From contig JAFYZT010000023.1 in NCBI GenBank assembly GCA_017548605.1, positions 62,001 to 126,000 on the forward strand: 64,000 nucleotides of DNA. The letters run 5' to 3'. The stretch comes from Prevotella sp. Lineage in GTDB: Bacteria; Bacteroidota; Bacteroidia; Bacteroidales; Bacteroidaceae. The notes under the pieces are model-generated. The model was not told the DNA's origin. It saw only the letters and a program-made list of their open reading frames with translations, and ran no database searches. Below, in pieces: positions 44,917 to 54,978 of the stretch. Made by a program: the position numbers and the translations under genes. How positions within the stretch are numbered: position 1 is the stretch's first letter; each line of letters begins with the position of its first letter.

Positions 44917-45441
44917 TCAGTCCCATGCCTGGAAAGCACTGATGGGCAGTTCCGTGGGATGGTCATGAGGCAGACCGAGGTCGTAACCCTCGACAGGTGT
45001 CGCCAGATAAGTAGGAAGACCGTCCTCTTCGGGCTGGAAGAACTCCAGCTTCATACGTCCCGTATTCTTTTTCTTGCTTTTTTCCTCTGTCAGGTTAAAG
45101 ACAATCGTGTAGTTATCTTCGCCTTGTTGCTCCACTACCTGATAGGTGCCATCGTATAACACTTTTATATGAGGCATACCCTCTTCAGGGTCAAAATTCA
45201 TGTCGAAAACTTGCATCTTATTATCGGGCGAGAAGAACACGAGGGTGATGGTGTCACCGCGACTTGTGATCTGAAAATTGCCAAACACAGGCAATACGTA
45301 CTTGTCTTGCTGTTCACTTACGGCTTGCGATGTGTCCGTCTGAGTCGTTTGTTCCTTTGCAGGAGCTTGTCTTTTGCCGTTAGCGCATGCGCCCTGAACG
45401 ATGATTATCAAAAGGGCGAGGAGAATAATAGTTTTTTTCAT
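44917..45441 (-). CDS. Putative lipoprotein, possibly DUF4738-like
   Basis: A 174-residue protein with a lipoprotein signal (KKTIILLALLIIIVQGAC, Cys at 19). A Thr/Gln-rich linker (about 20-45) follows, then a beta-rich domain with FGNFQITSRGDTITLVFF, MNFDPEEGMPHIKVLYDGTY and TIVFNLTEE. It should be anchored to a membrane facing the periplasm. It resembles small Bacteroidota lipoproteins such as DUF4738, but I am unsure of the family. It lies 72 bases downstream of sprA and may be cotranscribed with it. Confidence 0.8.
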   Translation of the reverse strand: MKKTIILLALLIIIVQGACANGKRQAPAKEQTTQTDTSQAVSEQQDKYVLPVFGNFQITSRGDTITLVFFSPDNKMQVFDMNFDPEEGMPHIKVLYDGTYQVVEQQGEDNYTIVFNLTEEKSKKKNTGRMKLEFFQPEEDGLPTYLATPVEGYDLGLPHDHPTELPISAFQAWD

Positions 45442-45513
45442 TGGTTAAGAGTTTTGAGGTGAGGGAAATATAGGCAAGAGATGGGGCCGGGAATTGGCAC
45501 TCATCACTCAACC

Positions 45514-48500
45514 TTATCTCGTGAGCGAGAATTTAACACTCAGTCCGAAGTCACGGGTTGTGGTAGGATAGCTGTTCGATGAGAGCAGGGGCGTATTAAT
45601 CTGCTGGTCGTAGTAGAAGCTCAGCGTCAGCATTTTCGACAGTGTGTAGTCAGCATTGATTGAGAATTTGAACGCCGTATTGCCACTACTTGCCGTAGAT
45701 GTCATAGATGCGATGTCGCGTGTGAGATTAGCCTGATCGCGCAGTGACATGTCGAAACGCAGATTAAGGTCATGGTTGAAGCCTTTCGATGAAGAGGAAG
45801 AGGATGATTGTTGCTTACTCCCTTTATTATCATCTTCATCATCCTTGTCCTTACCACTGCTTTTCACCTTACGGTTGTTTCCTCCACCGAACAGTCGGCT
45901 GAAGGAGAAATTATTGATTTTGTATCCCATGCCCAGCACCCAGTCGTAACTCGTCGTCTCGTTGACCTGCACACTCGTCATGCTCAGGTTGAGAACACGA
46001 GTGCTACGGTATTCAAGTTTGCAGGTAAGGTTGTTCTGGAGAGTCACATCAATACCGAGCAGCGGCGAGAACGACTCGTTGATGCTCACCGTCGACACAT
46101 TAAACATACTGCTAGGCACAGGGTTGCCCGTGGTCGTTTCGGTTGTGAATCCCAGCCCATTCAAATATTCATTCCAAGCACTGTAACTGGCGTATGCGCC
46201 CACGGCATATACACTCTTGTAGGCATGGCTCAGGTTCACACTCTTAAAATGTTCACTGAACCACGGCAGTTTGCTCAGTCCGCTGTATTTCACAGACCAG
46301 TTGGGCAGCAACCGTTTGAGTGCCGGGAAGATAGACAGGTTGCTGCCACCCATGCTGGTATAGGTAGCCAGGAAGGCAGGAATCATCACGTCAGCACTGT
46401 ATTTATCCACGCCTCCGTTTTCCGGATTGAACGTCTCACCTGCCAGGATGGTTCCCTTAGGATACACGGCACCGGCATACTGCGCCTCCACCTTGTCGCG
46501 GAAAGCATCGAGAGAGCGACAGAATTTTTCAAACGATTTCGAATGATATCCATCGTTGGCGTCACCCCTTCCCTCGAAGGCGCTTCCCAGGGATATAGTG
46601 GTCATGGTGAATGTGCCACTCTGTGTCGTCGGACTGCCTTCGTACATATACTGAATATTCTTGGCCACCGTTTCCGTACGTGAAGCCGTGAGGTCAATCT
46701 TCAGGTCGCGCACCGGTTCGAGCGTCACCCTCAGTTGCAAGTCCTCGGTACGGCTTGTAGCAGCATGTATGGAAGTGGCCACACTATCGTTGTTGAGCAG
46801 CCATCCGTTACGTGCCGCCTTATCAAGGTAACCGTCGTCGATGAATCCGAAGGCGAAATCCAGACCCGGCGAAAGAATGTCGCCTGTCCGCTGTCCGAAA
46901 GCATCGCCCACATTTGGCATGAATCCCGGCAACGACATATTATATTGGTTGCGATAGGTAAAACTCACGTTGCGTACCATCATGAGCAGTCGTGCCACAG
47001 CCTGTGCCGTCTTATACCACGCTTTGTCGTCCAACGGGGTCTTCGGCGTGACGGTGATTTTCATTTTCAGCGCAGAGTCGCCCTTGTTGATAACCTTTAT
47101 TTTATTATCATCGACCTTTTTGATGCGCACATCAACAGGTTTACCATTGCTGTCCTTTGCCGTGACGACAATGCGTTTTGTTTTCTTATTATGGGTGACG
47201 ATGAGCGATGTATCGGCAGCGACAGTAATCTCCTTTTCGAAGGACTGACGGTTCTTCGGCAAGTCTTTCTTCTTGTCATCATCCTTGTCGTCACTCTTAT
47301 CATCTTTCTTGGTGCCTTTTTTGTCGCTTTGGCTTCCTACCTGCTTGCCTTTATCCTGTTTCTTCTTGGTGGTTGACTTAGGTTTCGAGAAACGCTCATT
47401 GGTCTTTTTGAGGAACGGCACATGATCGTAAAGTTTTTGCATGTTAAACGACCCGTTGAGCGTGAGCGTACGGTTCGAGGTGATGCTGTTGCCCAGCGTC
47501 GTACCATTTTCGAGGTCACTACCCCGAGTCCAGTTGTACGTAGATTGGTAGTTGGCATCAACTGTCACCCAGTCGAAGATAGGAATCAGGTTGATAGGCG
47601 GTTTATACGACAAAGTAAAGTTCTGTCCATAGTCGAGCGGTCGTCCGAGGTTGCGTATCGACGTCCACACCGAGTCTTTCCAAGCCTGGTAATGGTCAGG
47701 ATATAGGTCTTTGTTGATGGGCGTGTAAGGTTCTTCTATTTCCGCCCTTGTGGCACTGTGGAAATTAGCATGCAGGTTTTTCGTGAGGTCCCACCGTATG
47801 GAGAAGTCACGGTTCCACGTGAACTGTTCGTTGAATCGCAGCGGCAGGTTACTGCCTTCGAGATTCTGCATGTCACGGTCTTGCACCTCACTGTAGATAC
47901 GTCGTATTTCCGTATTGAATGCCACGTTTTGCGGCAGCCAGTTCAGTCCGAACTTCTTGAACAGTTCGAGCCACTTTGACTTACTCTTAATCTTCTTAAA
48001 TGGTTCCCATGCCTTGTACACCGGTGTCCACGAATAGTTGAGTGAGCCACGCCACTCATCTTCGTTCTCATAAACTATCGTCTCACCCTGCGTATGCCGG
48101 TGCGAATGGCTGTATGTGAACGAGAAGTTAGCTGGGTCGTAGGGCATGGGATGTCTTTTATTGGCGATGCCCACCCTGACGTTCGACAGCGAGAAATTCG
48201 TGTTTGTGGTTTTTGTGATAGCTATGGACTCGATGGAGTCGCGTTCACGCCTGTCGGTGATGGCTTCGAGCGCATCATCGAGTTTCATGTCAGTGTCGAG
48301 CGGGTTGTATTTCGGGCTTGTCTCTTCCTTGGTCACAGAATAATACAAAGGAGCCGACACCTTGGCCTTGTCGGGGAAGAACTTGCCCAGTTCCACCCGC
48401 GTGGTCACGCTATAGGTCTTGTAATTATCAGTCGAGCGTTGTGCCACGCCCTCTTCCAATCCGCCGAAACCTTCGCTCATATATTTACCCATCACGTCGA

Positions 48501-51500
48501 TGGTTCCAAAGTCCGACATTTGCACATTCAGATTGCCCTGTGCAGCCCATCCTCCTTCGTTGTTGTATTCTTTGAGTCGCAATTCGTTGACCCACACCTC
48601 TCCCGACTTAGGATCGCCCGACAAGTTTCTCACACCGATAATCATCGTTTTCACCTCGCCTAGTGACGGGTTACCCATGATACTAATTTTGTTTGCCGGT
48701 TTATCATCATCGTACATGGTGTAGAGCTGGTTATACGATGCCTGTCCCTCCGATTTGGCCCTGTTGCGTGCTTTCTTCAGCCGCGTGAAGATATCGAGCG
48801 GAATATCGAGCATATTATCCTCGGGCCACACTTTCCGTTTGTCCTGTATGGAATATTTATCGTAGAATCCCGGAGGGGTGAGTTTGAGTGGAATCTCATA
48901 CTCGTAGTAATTGCTCTTATAGTCACTACCCAATCGTATGAACACCGCCAATTGATTGTCAGACAGGTTCGTGGTGTTTTCGAGCATGGTGTTGGCATGC
49001 ACGAACATCTGCAACCGCCGGTACTGTCGGAGGTCGAGCGTTGTGTTTTTATACACCGCCTTCGACTCACCCGTTCCAAGGTTCTCCACCACCATGTTGA
49101 GAGCCTGTTCATTACTCTCCACCAGCTGTGGCTGTGTGGGATCCTGTGCCCTGTCAATGCCCGGCGGCAAAACGTAGTTGACCGGTTGTTTGTCGTTATT
49201 CTCCTCAATATTCACGGCACTCACCGAGAGGTGTCCGCTGTTGGTGGCACTGTTAGTAAGGTTCTGGTCATACACCCTCCATTCACCCCTGACGAGTTCC
49301 AGAGTTCCGAATCGCATAACGATGGGTTTCTCGAATCCTGTGAGGAACATACGCATGAAGCGTATCGACGAGAAGTCGCTGATGCCGCCCACCCTTTGGT
49401 CATATTGGTCGAGTGGTATGCGGAATTGATACCATGTGACGTTGTACGACTCACCGTTACGTAATTTTCCCGACGACTCACGGCTGTCAACGATATAGTT
49501 ACGTCCTACCACCATGTCTTCCGGACGGATGGACACCTTATATTGATAATACTTCTCGTATTCATTGAGTGTATAGTCCTGGTTGATGTCCTCCACGTCG
49601 GGCGTTGTCTTATACGATGTGTCGTAGTTTTCCGACCTGTCATCGGAGTCGGGTGAGTTGCCTTGTGGATTGTTGATTCGTTTATATCGATAGAGGATAG
49701 GTGCTTGAATCTGGTCGAAGTCGCTACCCCTGAAATAGTGGTAGTCATCGTTGGCCGGGTCGTTCATAATCGAGTCGAACACCTCAGGCGACACCTTTCC
49801 TTGGATGGCTGTAAGGAAATCCTGATAAGAGGCGAACGAGCGCTCCTCTTCGTCAGTCAGTCCATTGAACCCCACGTCCTGTCGCAGTCGTGAACCCGAT
49901 GTTGTGGCGAAAGCATAGGTGACGGCCGTCTGTGTGGGCACCTTACCCCACTGCGTTGTGGTAAAGCTGTTGGAACCATCCACGGGCATGCCGCTCTCAT
50001 AGAATTTCTTCCCATCGTGGAGCACGTCTTCACTCACCTCACCCAGGTTGATGTAGAAATCGCCGCCATACTCATGAGCATCCTGCTGTTCGTTGGTGTA
50101 GATGAACGGGTCGAGAAGCCAGAACTCGATATATTCGATGTTTGCCGCCTCGAAGTCATTGGTGTCGAGTTTCCTCATCATGCCACCCCATGTACGTGCC
50201 GGTTGTGTAAGTCGTCCGGCGGTTGTCAAGTCAGGGTTGAAGTTGTATGGTCCTCTCTCATCGGGATAGAACGCCAAGTTGAGGATAGGTTGCGGTGCCG
50301 TGGCTCCGGAATAGGAGCTTTGGTTGCGGTTGGGGAAGAGCTCGCGCACATACACCTCACGCACATAGTGGTTCGACAGTTGTTCAAGGTCGCTCTTGAT
50401 ATGTCCAGGTGTGAGTGATGATGTTCGCCGTGTAAACAGCGGATCGATGGTGTACCACGCCAGCAGCGAACGGTTAAATCCGCTGGTCAGACCCGTCTTA
50501 TCCTTATACTCGTCGAACATTGTGGGCACGCTGGAGATAATCCATGAGGTAGGCGTGGACACATCGATTTCGTTTTTCGTATTTTCGAAATCGTCCAGGT
50601 ACGAAGCGTTATCCTGTGTGCCGTGGCTCTGTCCGGCGATAAGATGAGCGAACTCCGCGTTAAAAGTGATATTCGACGGTTGGGTAAGGTGGAGGAACGG
50701 AATCTTGTCGAGCACGTTGGTGAGCCACTGACTCTCCTTCTTCCAATGCAGGTTCACGCCCCAGATAGTGTTGTTGAGCGGTTCCGCACCCATGGCCACC
50801 TTTGTGGTAAGCGCCTGTTCCGACAGGTGCTGAATGGTACCGCTCAGTTGGAAGTCCTTGGTGAAGTCGTACTGCCAGTTCATTCCGAACATCGTCTTTC
50901 GCTGTTGCCCATAGTCGGTATTGCTCTCGAACGAAGCACTGACCTGCGTTCCCGCATCGATGATGCTTTGATTGAGGATGGTCACCTCACCCGCCGAATA
51001 ATCGACACTGTAGTCCGAGCCCTCATGCAGTTCCACGCCTCCGGCTGTTACATGCACCGACCCCTGCGGCACATTGTACGCTCCCAATGAGATAACGCTT
51101 GCCGACGTACCCCTGAACTGTCCCATGAGCACATATTTATCTTTCTCAGCTATCTGCTTGGCCACCGTTTTGGTGGAGTCGTACAACTCAAAATAACAGT
51201 ATTTCTTCGCTACATCGCTGCTTACCCCCTTGAATGTGAGGAAATTATACATGTAATCACCAAAAGGTTCCGCTTCGGGCAGGAATACCCGTCCGTTGGT
51301 CACGGTATAACCTTTCACGTAATCGAAATAGCCGTTGGAATGCGGTTTTTTATTGTTGTCAAGGCGATCAGCACCCAAAGCCTTGATGATAGCCATTTCC
51401 TTGACCTGCGTTTCAGGGATGTAAGTGAGATAAACACCCGCCGTGTCGCTTTGGTATTTGATGTCGAGACGGAACTTATCTTCCTCAACCGTCGAGGCGA

Positions 51501-53148
51501 GGTAATACACGTTCTTCATCATCAGGTCCCAGTTGCCCTGATATGGGTTGTTGCTGGTATTTTTGAGTGCCTTGACAAAGAGGCATTGGCTCACGTCGGT
51601 GATGTCGTTGGCGAACTCGCCCACCTGATAGGTTACCCCTCCGTAAGTATATTCAAAGGCCACGGCCAACACCTGGTCGGTCTGTAGTGCCGTTTTGAGC
51701 GAGATATAACCCAATTCGGCATTGAGAGTATATTCCGATGAGTTGAGCAGTCGTGCATTCTGCAATTTCTCGTAGTCGACACCTCCCTGAAAATTGGGGA
51801 TACCATCGAGCACCGTCGATGTCTGGTCGATGTTTCTGGCATCGGCATAAGTGCTCACCATGGAAGAATATTCGTTATTGGCCGCATTCTGGGGTATGGG
51901 CATACCACCTCCACTCCAAATGTTGTTGGATATCTTGTTGCTCTCTCCCAGATCGGTCAGAGCCACGATGTTACGTGTATTGTTTGCCGCACCGGACTTG
52001 TTGGTCACCCACACCTCTATTCGGTTTATTTTGTACCCCGACGTAAGGTTGGGCAGTGTTTTCATGGCATCGTCGTAGCGGTCGCGGAAATACTGCGATA
52101 GGAAAAAATGTCGGTTTTCCTCGTAGTTGGCTGCATCGATTTCAAAGGGAGTCAGTTGTACGCCGCCTTTTGACGAGACGCTTTTTGAAGCTGACTTTTT
52201 CTGGGAGAATACCGTCTGCAGTTTCAGTTTTCCGAATTGCCAATCGGTACGTATGCCGAACAAGGACGATGCTCCCCTGATGAGTGAAGAATTAGCCGGG
52301 AAAGAGATATTACCCACCTCCACCAGTTTGATGATTTCGTCTTCCTTACCCTCATACTTGAGCTTGAGGTTCTGAGTGTCGAAGTCGAAGGTAGCATCGG
52401 TGTTGTAGTTCAGGTTCATGTTTACCTTGTCGCCCACCTTACCATTGACATTGAGGTTGATTTTCTCGTCGAAGTCAAAGGTCGTTGTGTTTCGGTTACG
52501 TATGGGCAGCGAGGGATTGTCGATGTTTTTCAGTGTGGCTCCGAACTTCAGTTCCGCCGTACCCTGTGTCTTGATGCGCACACCGCCCGGTCCAAATATT
52601 TTCTCCGCCGGTCCAAGGTCGAAGTGCATATCGGTGAAGTCGAAACGTTCTTTTCCTTTGCTGGCCGCCACCTCTTCATTTTTCGTCTTGAAATAACGGT
52701 AGAATTCCTGTCTGTTGCGCCATTTGAAATACTCCTCTGGAGTCATCATAATGGGAGCATCAACCCACGTACCGCCAATCTTCTGACCGAAAATATAACG
52801 TTCGAGTGTGTCATTGTAGATGACATCCATCTTCATGTTATCTGGTCGGGTGAGATCAGCCGGCTGTTGGTCAAGGTCATCGACGGTTACGGGCACCGTA
52901 CGTTGAATTTTCCAGCGCGGATGAAGCAGTGAGTCGGGTATCTCCTCATCATCGATAATAACGTCGGTGAGGTGAATGGTCGAGTCTGGCGGTAGCAACG
53001 GGCTGTGGTCGCTGACTGTTTCCAACGAACGTCGCGTCTCTGGCTCGTGGCTCTTGGCACCACGCGGCACAGACATCGCCCTTCCAGCCACCACTGTGAT
53101 GGCCAGCAAAGCGACGAATAGGAGCGACAAGCGTTCGTTGTATTTCAT
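45514..53148 (-). CDS. sprA: Type 9 secretion system translocon protein SprA (Sov)
   Basis: A 2544-residue outer-membrane protein, the normal giant size of SprA/Sov. It has a signal peptide (LSLLFVALLAITVVAGRAMS) and an N-terminal GPAEKIFGPGGVRIKTQGTA, then a very long Tyr/Asn/Ser-rich barrel ending in FGLSVKFSLTR. SprA forms the 36-strand pore through which T9SS cargo leaves the cell. Two charged low-complexity stretches stand out: Lys/Asp-rich at about 1930-1980 and Lys/Asp then poly-Ser at about 2420-2455. Both are probably exposed loops. It follows ruvA, a conserved arrangement. No other T9SS gene is nearby. Confidence 0.96.
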   Translation of the reverse strand: MKYNERLSLLFVALLAITVVAGRAMSVPRGAKSHEPETRRSLETVSDHSPLLPPDSTIHLTDVIIDDEEIPDSLLHPRWKIQRTVPVTVDDLDQQPADLTRPDNMKMDVIYNDTLERYIFGQKIGGTWVDAPIMMTPEEYFKWRNRQEFYRYFKTKNEEVAASKGKERFDFTDMHFDLGPAEKIFGPGGVRIKTQGTAELKFGATLKNIDNPSLPIRNRNTTTFDFDEKINLNVNGKVGDKVNMNLNYNTDATFDFDTQNLKLKYEGKEDEIIKLVEVGNISFPANSSLIRGASSLFGIRTDWQFGKLKLQTVFSQKKSASKSVSSKGGVQLTPFEIDAANYEENRHFFLSQYFRDRYDDAMKTLPNLTSGYKINRIEVWVTNKSGAANNTRNIVALTDLGESNKISNNIWSGGGMPIPQNAANNEYSSMVSTYADARNIDQTSTVLDGIPNFQGGVDYEKLQNARLLNSSEYTLNAELGYISLKTALQTDQVLAVAFEYTYGGVTYQVGEFANDITDVSQCLFVKALKNTSNNPYQGNWDLMMKNVYYLASTVEEDKFRLDIKYQSDTAGVYLTYIPETQVKEMAIIKALGADRLDNNKKPHSNGYFDYVKGYTVTNGRVFLPEAEPFGDYMYNFLTFKGVSSDVAKKYCYFELYDSTKTVAKQIAEKDKYVLMGQFRGTSASVISLGAYNVPQGSVHVTAGGVELHEGSDYSVDYSAGEVTILNQSIIDAGTQVSASFESNTDYGQQRKTMFGMNWQYDFTKDFQLSGTIQHLSEQALTTKVAMGAEPLNNTIWGVNLHWKKESQWLTNVLDKIPFLHLTQPSNITFNAEFAHLIAGQSHGTQDNASYLDDFENTKNEIDVSTPTSWIISSVPTMFDEYKDKTGLTSGFNRSLLAWYTIDPLFTRRTSSLTPGHIKSDLEQLSNHYVREVYVRELFPNRNQSSYSGATAPQPILNLAFYPDERGPYNFNPDLTTAGRLTQPARTWGGMMRKLDTNDFEAANIEYIEFWLLDPFIYTNEQQDAHEYGGDFYINLGEVSEDVLHDGKKFYESGMPVDGSNSFTTTQWGKVPTQTAVTYAFATTSGSRLRQDVGFNGLTDEEERSFASYQDFLTAIQGKVSPEVFDSIMNDPANDDYHYFRGSDFDQIQAPILYRYKRINNPQGNSPDSDDRSENYDTSYKTTPDVEDINQDYTLNEYEKYYQYKVSIRPEDMVVGRNYIVDSRESSGKLRNGESYNVTWYQFRIPLDQYDQRVGGISDFSSIRFMRMFLTGFEKPIVMRFGTLELVRGEWRVYDQNLTNSATNSGHLSVSAVNIEENNDKQPVNYVLPPGIDRAQDPTQPQLVESNEQALNMVVENLGTGESKAVYKNTTLDLRQYRRLQMFVHANTMLENTTNLSDNQLAVFIRLGSDYKSNYYEYEIPLKLTPPGFYDKYSIQDKRKVWPEDNMLDIPLDIFTRLKKARNRAKSEGQASYNQLYTMYDDDKPANKISIMGNPSLGEVKTMIIGVRNLSGDPKSGEVWVNELRLKEYNNEGGWAAQGNLNVQMSDFGTIDVMGKYMSEGFGGLEEGVAQRSTDNYKTYSVTTRVELGKFFPDKAKVSAPLYYSVTKEETSPKYNPLDTDMKLDDALEAITDRRERDSIESIAITKTTNTNFSLSNVRVGIANKRHPMPYDPANFSFTYSHSHRHTQGETIVYENEDEWRGSLNYSWTPVYKAWEPFKKIKSKSKWLELFKKFGLNWLPQNVAFNTEIRRIYSEVQDRDMQNLEGSNLPLRFNEQFTWNRDFSIRWDLTKNLHANFHSATRAEIEEPYTPINKDLYPDHYQAWKDSVWTSIRNLGRPLDYGQNFTLSYKPPINLIPIFDWVTVDANYQSTYNWTRGSDLENGTTLGNSITSNRTLTLNGSFNMQKLYDHVPFLKKTNERFSKPKSTTKKKQDKGKQVGSQSDKKGTKKDDKSDDKDDDKKKDLPKNRQSFEKEITVAADTSLIVTHNKKTKRIVVTAKDSNGKPVDVRIKKVDDNKIKVINKGDSALKMKITVTPKTPLDDKAWYKTAQAVARLLMMVRNVSFTYRNQYNMSLPGFMPNVGDAFGQRTGDILSPGLDFAFGFIDDGYLDKAARNGWLLNNDSVATSIHAATSRTEDLQLRVTLEPVRDLKIDLTASRTETVAKNIQYMYEGSPTTQSGTFTMTTISLGSAFEGRGDANDGYHSKSFEKFCRSLDAFRDKVEAQYAGAVYPKGTILAGETFNPENGGVDKYSADVMIPAFLATYTSMGGSNLSIFPALKRLLPNWSVKYSGLSKLPWFSEHFKSVNLSHAYKSVYAVGAYASYSAWNEYLNGLGFTTETTTGNPVPSSMFNVSTVSINESFSPLLGIDVTLQNNLTCKLEYRSTRVLNLSMTSVQVNETTSYDWVLGMGYKINNFSFSRLFGGGNNRKVKSSGKDKDDEDDNKGSKQQSSSSSSSKGFNHDLNLRFDMSLRDQANLTRDIASMTSTASSGNTAFKFSINADYTLSKMLTLSFYYDQQINTPLLSSNSYPTTTRDFGLSVKFSLTR

Positions 53149-53164
53149 TGACTGTATTTTATTA

Positions 53165-53290
53165 TGGGAGTAAAAGTGGAAGTAAATTCACTTCGCTCAT
53201 GGAAGTTAAAGTAGGAGTTAAAGAGGACACTTCTCCGCCTACTATTTTTACTTTTTTACCTCTTTACTTTTTTACCCTTTTACTTTCACT
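53165..53290. repeat. GGAGTTAAAG and TTTTTACCTCTTTAC repeats
   Basis: The sprA-ruvA gap holds GTTAAAG-type units and then TTTTTACCTTTTTACC-type units. The latter is the complement of the array at 20228-20322. Confidence 0.75.
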
Positions 53291-53906
53291 ATTTTATCTG
53301 CTTCAATGCCAGTTTAACCACCTGTTCCACAGGCAGTTCTGGATGGGCTTCAAGGATGGAAGTGACGACCTTAGCCGACGGTGCCGGTGAGAAGCCCAGC
53401 ATAGTGAGTGCGCCCACCGCCTCGTTTTTCACCTCGTGGTTGATGGTCGATGCGGCACTTTCGAGGGTTGGGTGCAACTCGTCAGCCAATCCGCCGTTGA
53501 CAATCTTGTCCTTCAGGTCGACTATGATACGTTGCGCCGTACGCAGACCTATGCCCTTCACACTTTTGAGCATCCGCTCGTCGCCAGAGGCGATGGCATT
53601 GCAGAGGTCGCGCGGAGTGGCAGATGATAGAATCATCCGTCCTGTATTGGCACCTACTCCTGACACGCTGATTAGCAGCCGATAGAGTTCGCGCTCCTGT
53701 TTTGACGCAAAGCCAAAAAAAGTGTAGGAGTCGTCGCGTCCTCCTGTCAGCAGTTGTTCATGTACAAAGAGTTTCACCTCTTTTTTGCCTTGTATGGCAG
53801 AGAATGTGTTGAGTGAAATATTGAGCGCATAGCCCACCCCGGCCGCTTCGACCACCGCTTGTGCCGGTGTCAGCTCGGCCAGTTCACCCCTGATATAATC
53901 TATCAT
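53289..53906 (-). CDS. ruvA: Holliday junction branch migration protein RuvA
   Basis: A 205-residue RuvA with an N-terminal OB fold (MIDYIRGELAELTPAQAVVE and GVGYALNISLNTF). Two helix-hairpin-helix motifs follow (LLISVSGVGANTGRMIL and MLKSVKGIGLRTAQRIIVDL), then a C-terminal RuvB-binding helical domain with NEAVGALTMLGFS. It binds four-way junctions with RuvB. It is upstream of sprA and separated by repeats. ruvB and ruvC are elsewhere. Confidence 0.98.
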   Translation of the reverse strand: MIDYIRGELAELTPAQAVVEAAGVGYALNISLNTFSAIQGKKEVKLFVHEQLLTGGRDDSYTFFGFASKQERELYRLLISVSGVGANTGRMILSSATPRDLCNAIASGDERMLKSVKGIGLRTAQRIIVDLKDKIVNGGLADELHPTLESAASTINHEVKNEAVGALTMLGFSPAPSAKVVTSILEAHPELPVEQVVKLALKQIK

Positions 53907-54074
53907 GATGTTTCGTATATATACAAAAGATTAACGACCTTGCGGGGTGTTTATTGCCTTGAAGCGGGATTTTTTGGAGGTGGAAAAAGGGAAGGAAGTG
54001 CCTTTTCAGAATAGACTGACTCATCTTTTTTGTATGTTTTCTCGAAAAAAAACACCAATTTCTCCAATATTCAT

Positions 54075-54082
54075 TATATTTG
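54075..54082 (+). promoter_or_regulatory. -7 box (TATATTTG) immediately before the M48 peptidase gene
   Basis: TATATTTG ends five bases before the ATG at 54088, so transcription would start at or next to the start codon. Confidence 0.6.
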
Positions 54083-54087
54083 CAGGT

Positions 54088-54870
54088 ATGAAAAGACTGT
54101 TACTTATTTTTACCGCTACTATGTTCATGCTCTCGTCGCAGGCACAGTCCACTTGGGGACGTGTGCTGCGAGGTGCAGTGAAAGCTGGACAAGCCATGAC
54201 TATCACTGACGAGCAACTGGCACAAGTGGTAGGCGAGAGCGTAAGAGCTATGGATGCCGAGAACAGGGTATGCGGAGAGACCAGTCCTTACACAAAACGA
54301 CTGAAACGCCTCACCAAGGGCATGGACAAGGCCGCAGGCATAAAGCTGAACTACAAGGTCTATCTCACATCCGACATCAACGCCTTCGCCTGTCCCGACG
54401 GCAGTGTGAGGATATATTCTGCACTGATGGATGAGTTGAGTGACGATGAACTGCTCGGAGTAATCGGCCATGAGATAGGGCACGTGGCCCTACGTCATTC
54501 TAAAAAAGCCTGGAGAAGTGCCATGTTGCGCAGTGCTGCCTCCGATGCCATGGGAGCCATGAGTAGCAAGTGGGCTGGACTATCCGACTCTGTTCTTGGT
54601 GACCTGACCAGTGCTGCCCTCACGGCAAAACACTCCAGATACCATGAGACACAAGCTGACGACTACGGCTATGACTTTCTGAAGCAGTGCGGCAAGAACC
54701 CGTGGGCTATGGGAAAAGCCTTTCAGAAACTCAAGCAGTTGTCGTCTAAAAAGGAATCTTCCCGATTCGACAAATGGTTGCAGGCTTTCTCTTCACATCC
54801 AAATTTCGATGAACGTATCGCCAGGATGAAGAGCAAGGCTAAGAAAGACGGATATCCCGTGGGAAAGTAA
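54088..54870 (+). CDS. M48 family metallopeptidase
   Basis: A 260-residue protein with a signal peptide (KRLLLIFTATMFMLSSQAQS). The M48 zinc motif HEIGH (H128, E129, H132) lies in LLGVIGHEIGHVALRHSKK. A third-ligand region RYHETQADDYGYDFL and a C-terminal HPNFDERIARM follow. It is related to BepA/LoiP-type periplasmic peptidases that work on outer-membrane proteins. An upstream frame to 53947 exists, but the promoter box lies inside it and the signal peptide begins at 54088, so 54088 is the start. It is divergent from ruvA. Confidence 0.94.
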   Translation: MKRLLLIFTATMFMLSSQAQSTWGRVLRGAVKAGQAMTITDEQLAQVVGESVRAMDAENRVCGETSPYTKRLKRLTKGMDKAAGIKLNYKVYLTSDINAFACPDGSVRIYSALMDELSDDELLGVIGHEIGHVALRHSKKAWRSAMLRSAASDAMGAMSSKWAGLSDSVLGDLTSAALTAKHSRYHETQADDYGYDFLKQCGKNPWAMGKAFQKLKQLSSKKESSRFDKWLQAFSSHPNFDERIARMKSKAKKDGYPVGK

Positions 54871-54894
54871 AAAGGAGAAAAAAAACGGCAATTG

Positions 54895-54926
54895 TTTGCA
54901 AAATGCCAAAGTTTTGTGTACTTTTG
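54895..54926 (+). promoter_or_regulatory. Promoter of ddh (TTTG, 20 bp, TACTTTTG)
   Basis: TACTTTTG at 54919-54926 fits the -7 consensus, with TTTG at 54895-54898 as the -33 element. The leader to ATG is about 45 bases. Confidence 0.6.
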
Positions 54927-54978
54927 CAGCGATTTGTTAGTAATTTCACTCAAAATCAGACTTACAGTTATTTAGAAG

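Noticed and set aside
45808..46683. 291-codon plus-strand frame inside sprA
   Set aside because: It is antisense to conserved SprA barrel sequence, with no motif or independent promoter.
53947..54087. N-terminal extension of the M48 peptidase
   Set aside because: It would place 47 unconserved residues before a clear signal peptide, and the promoter box lies within it.
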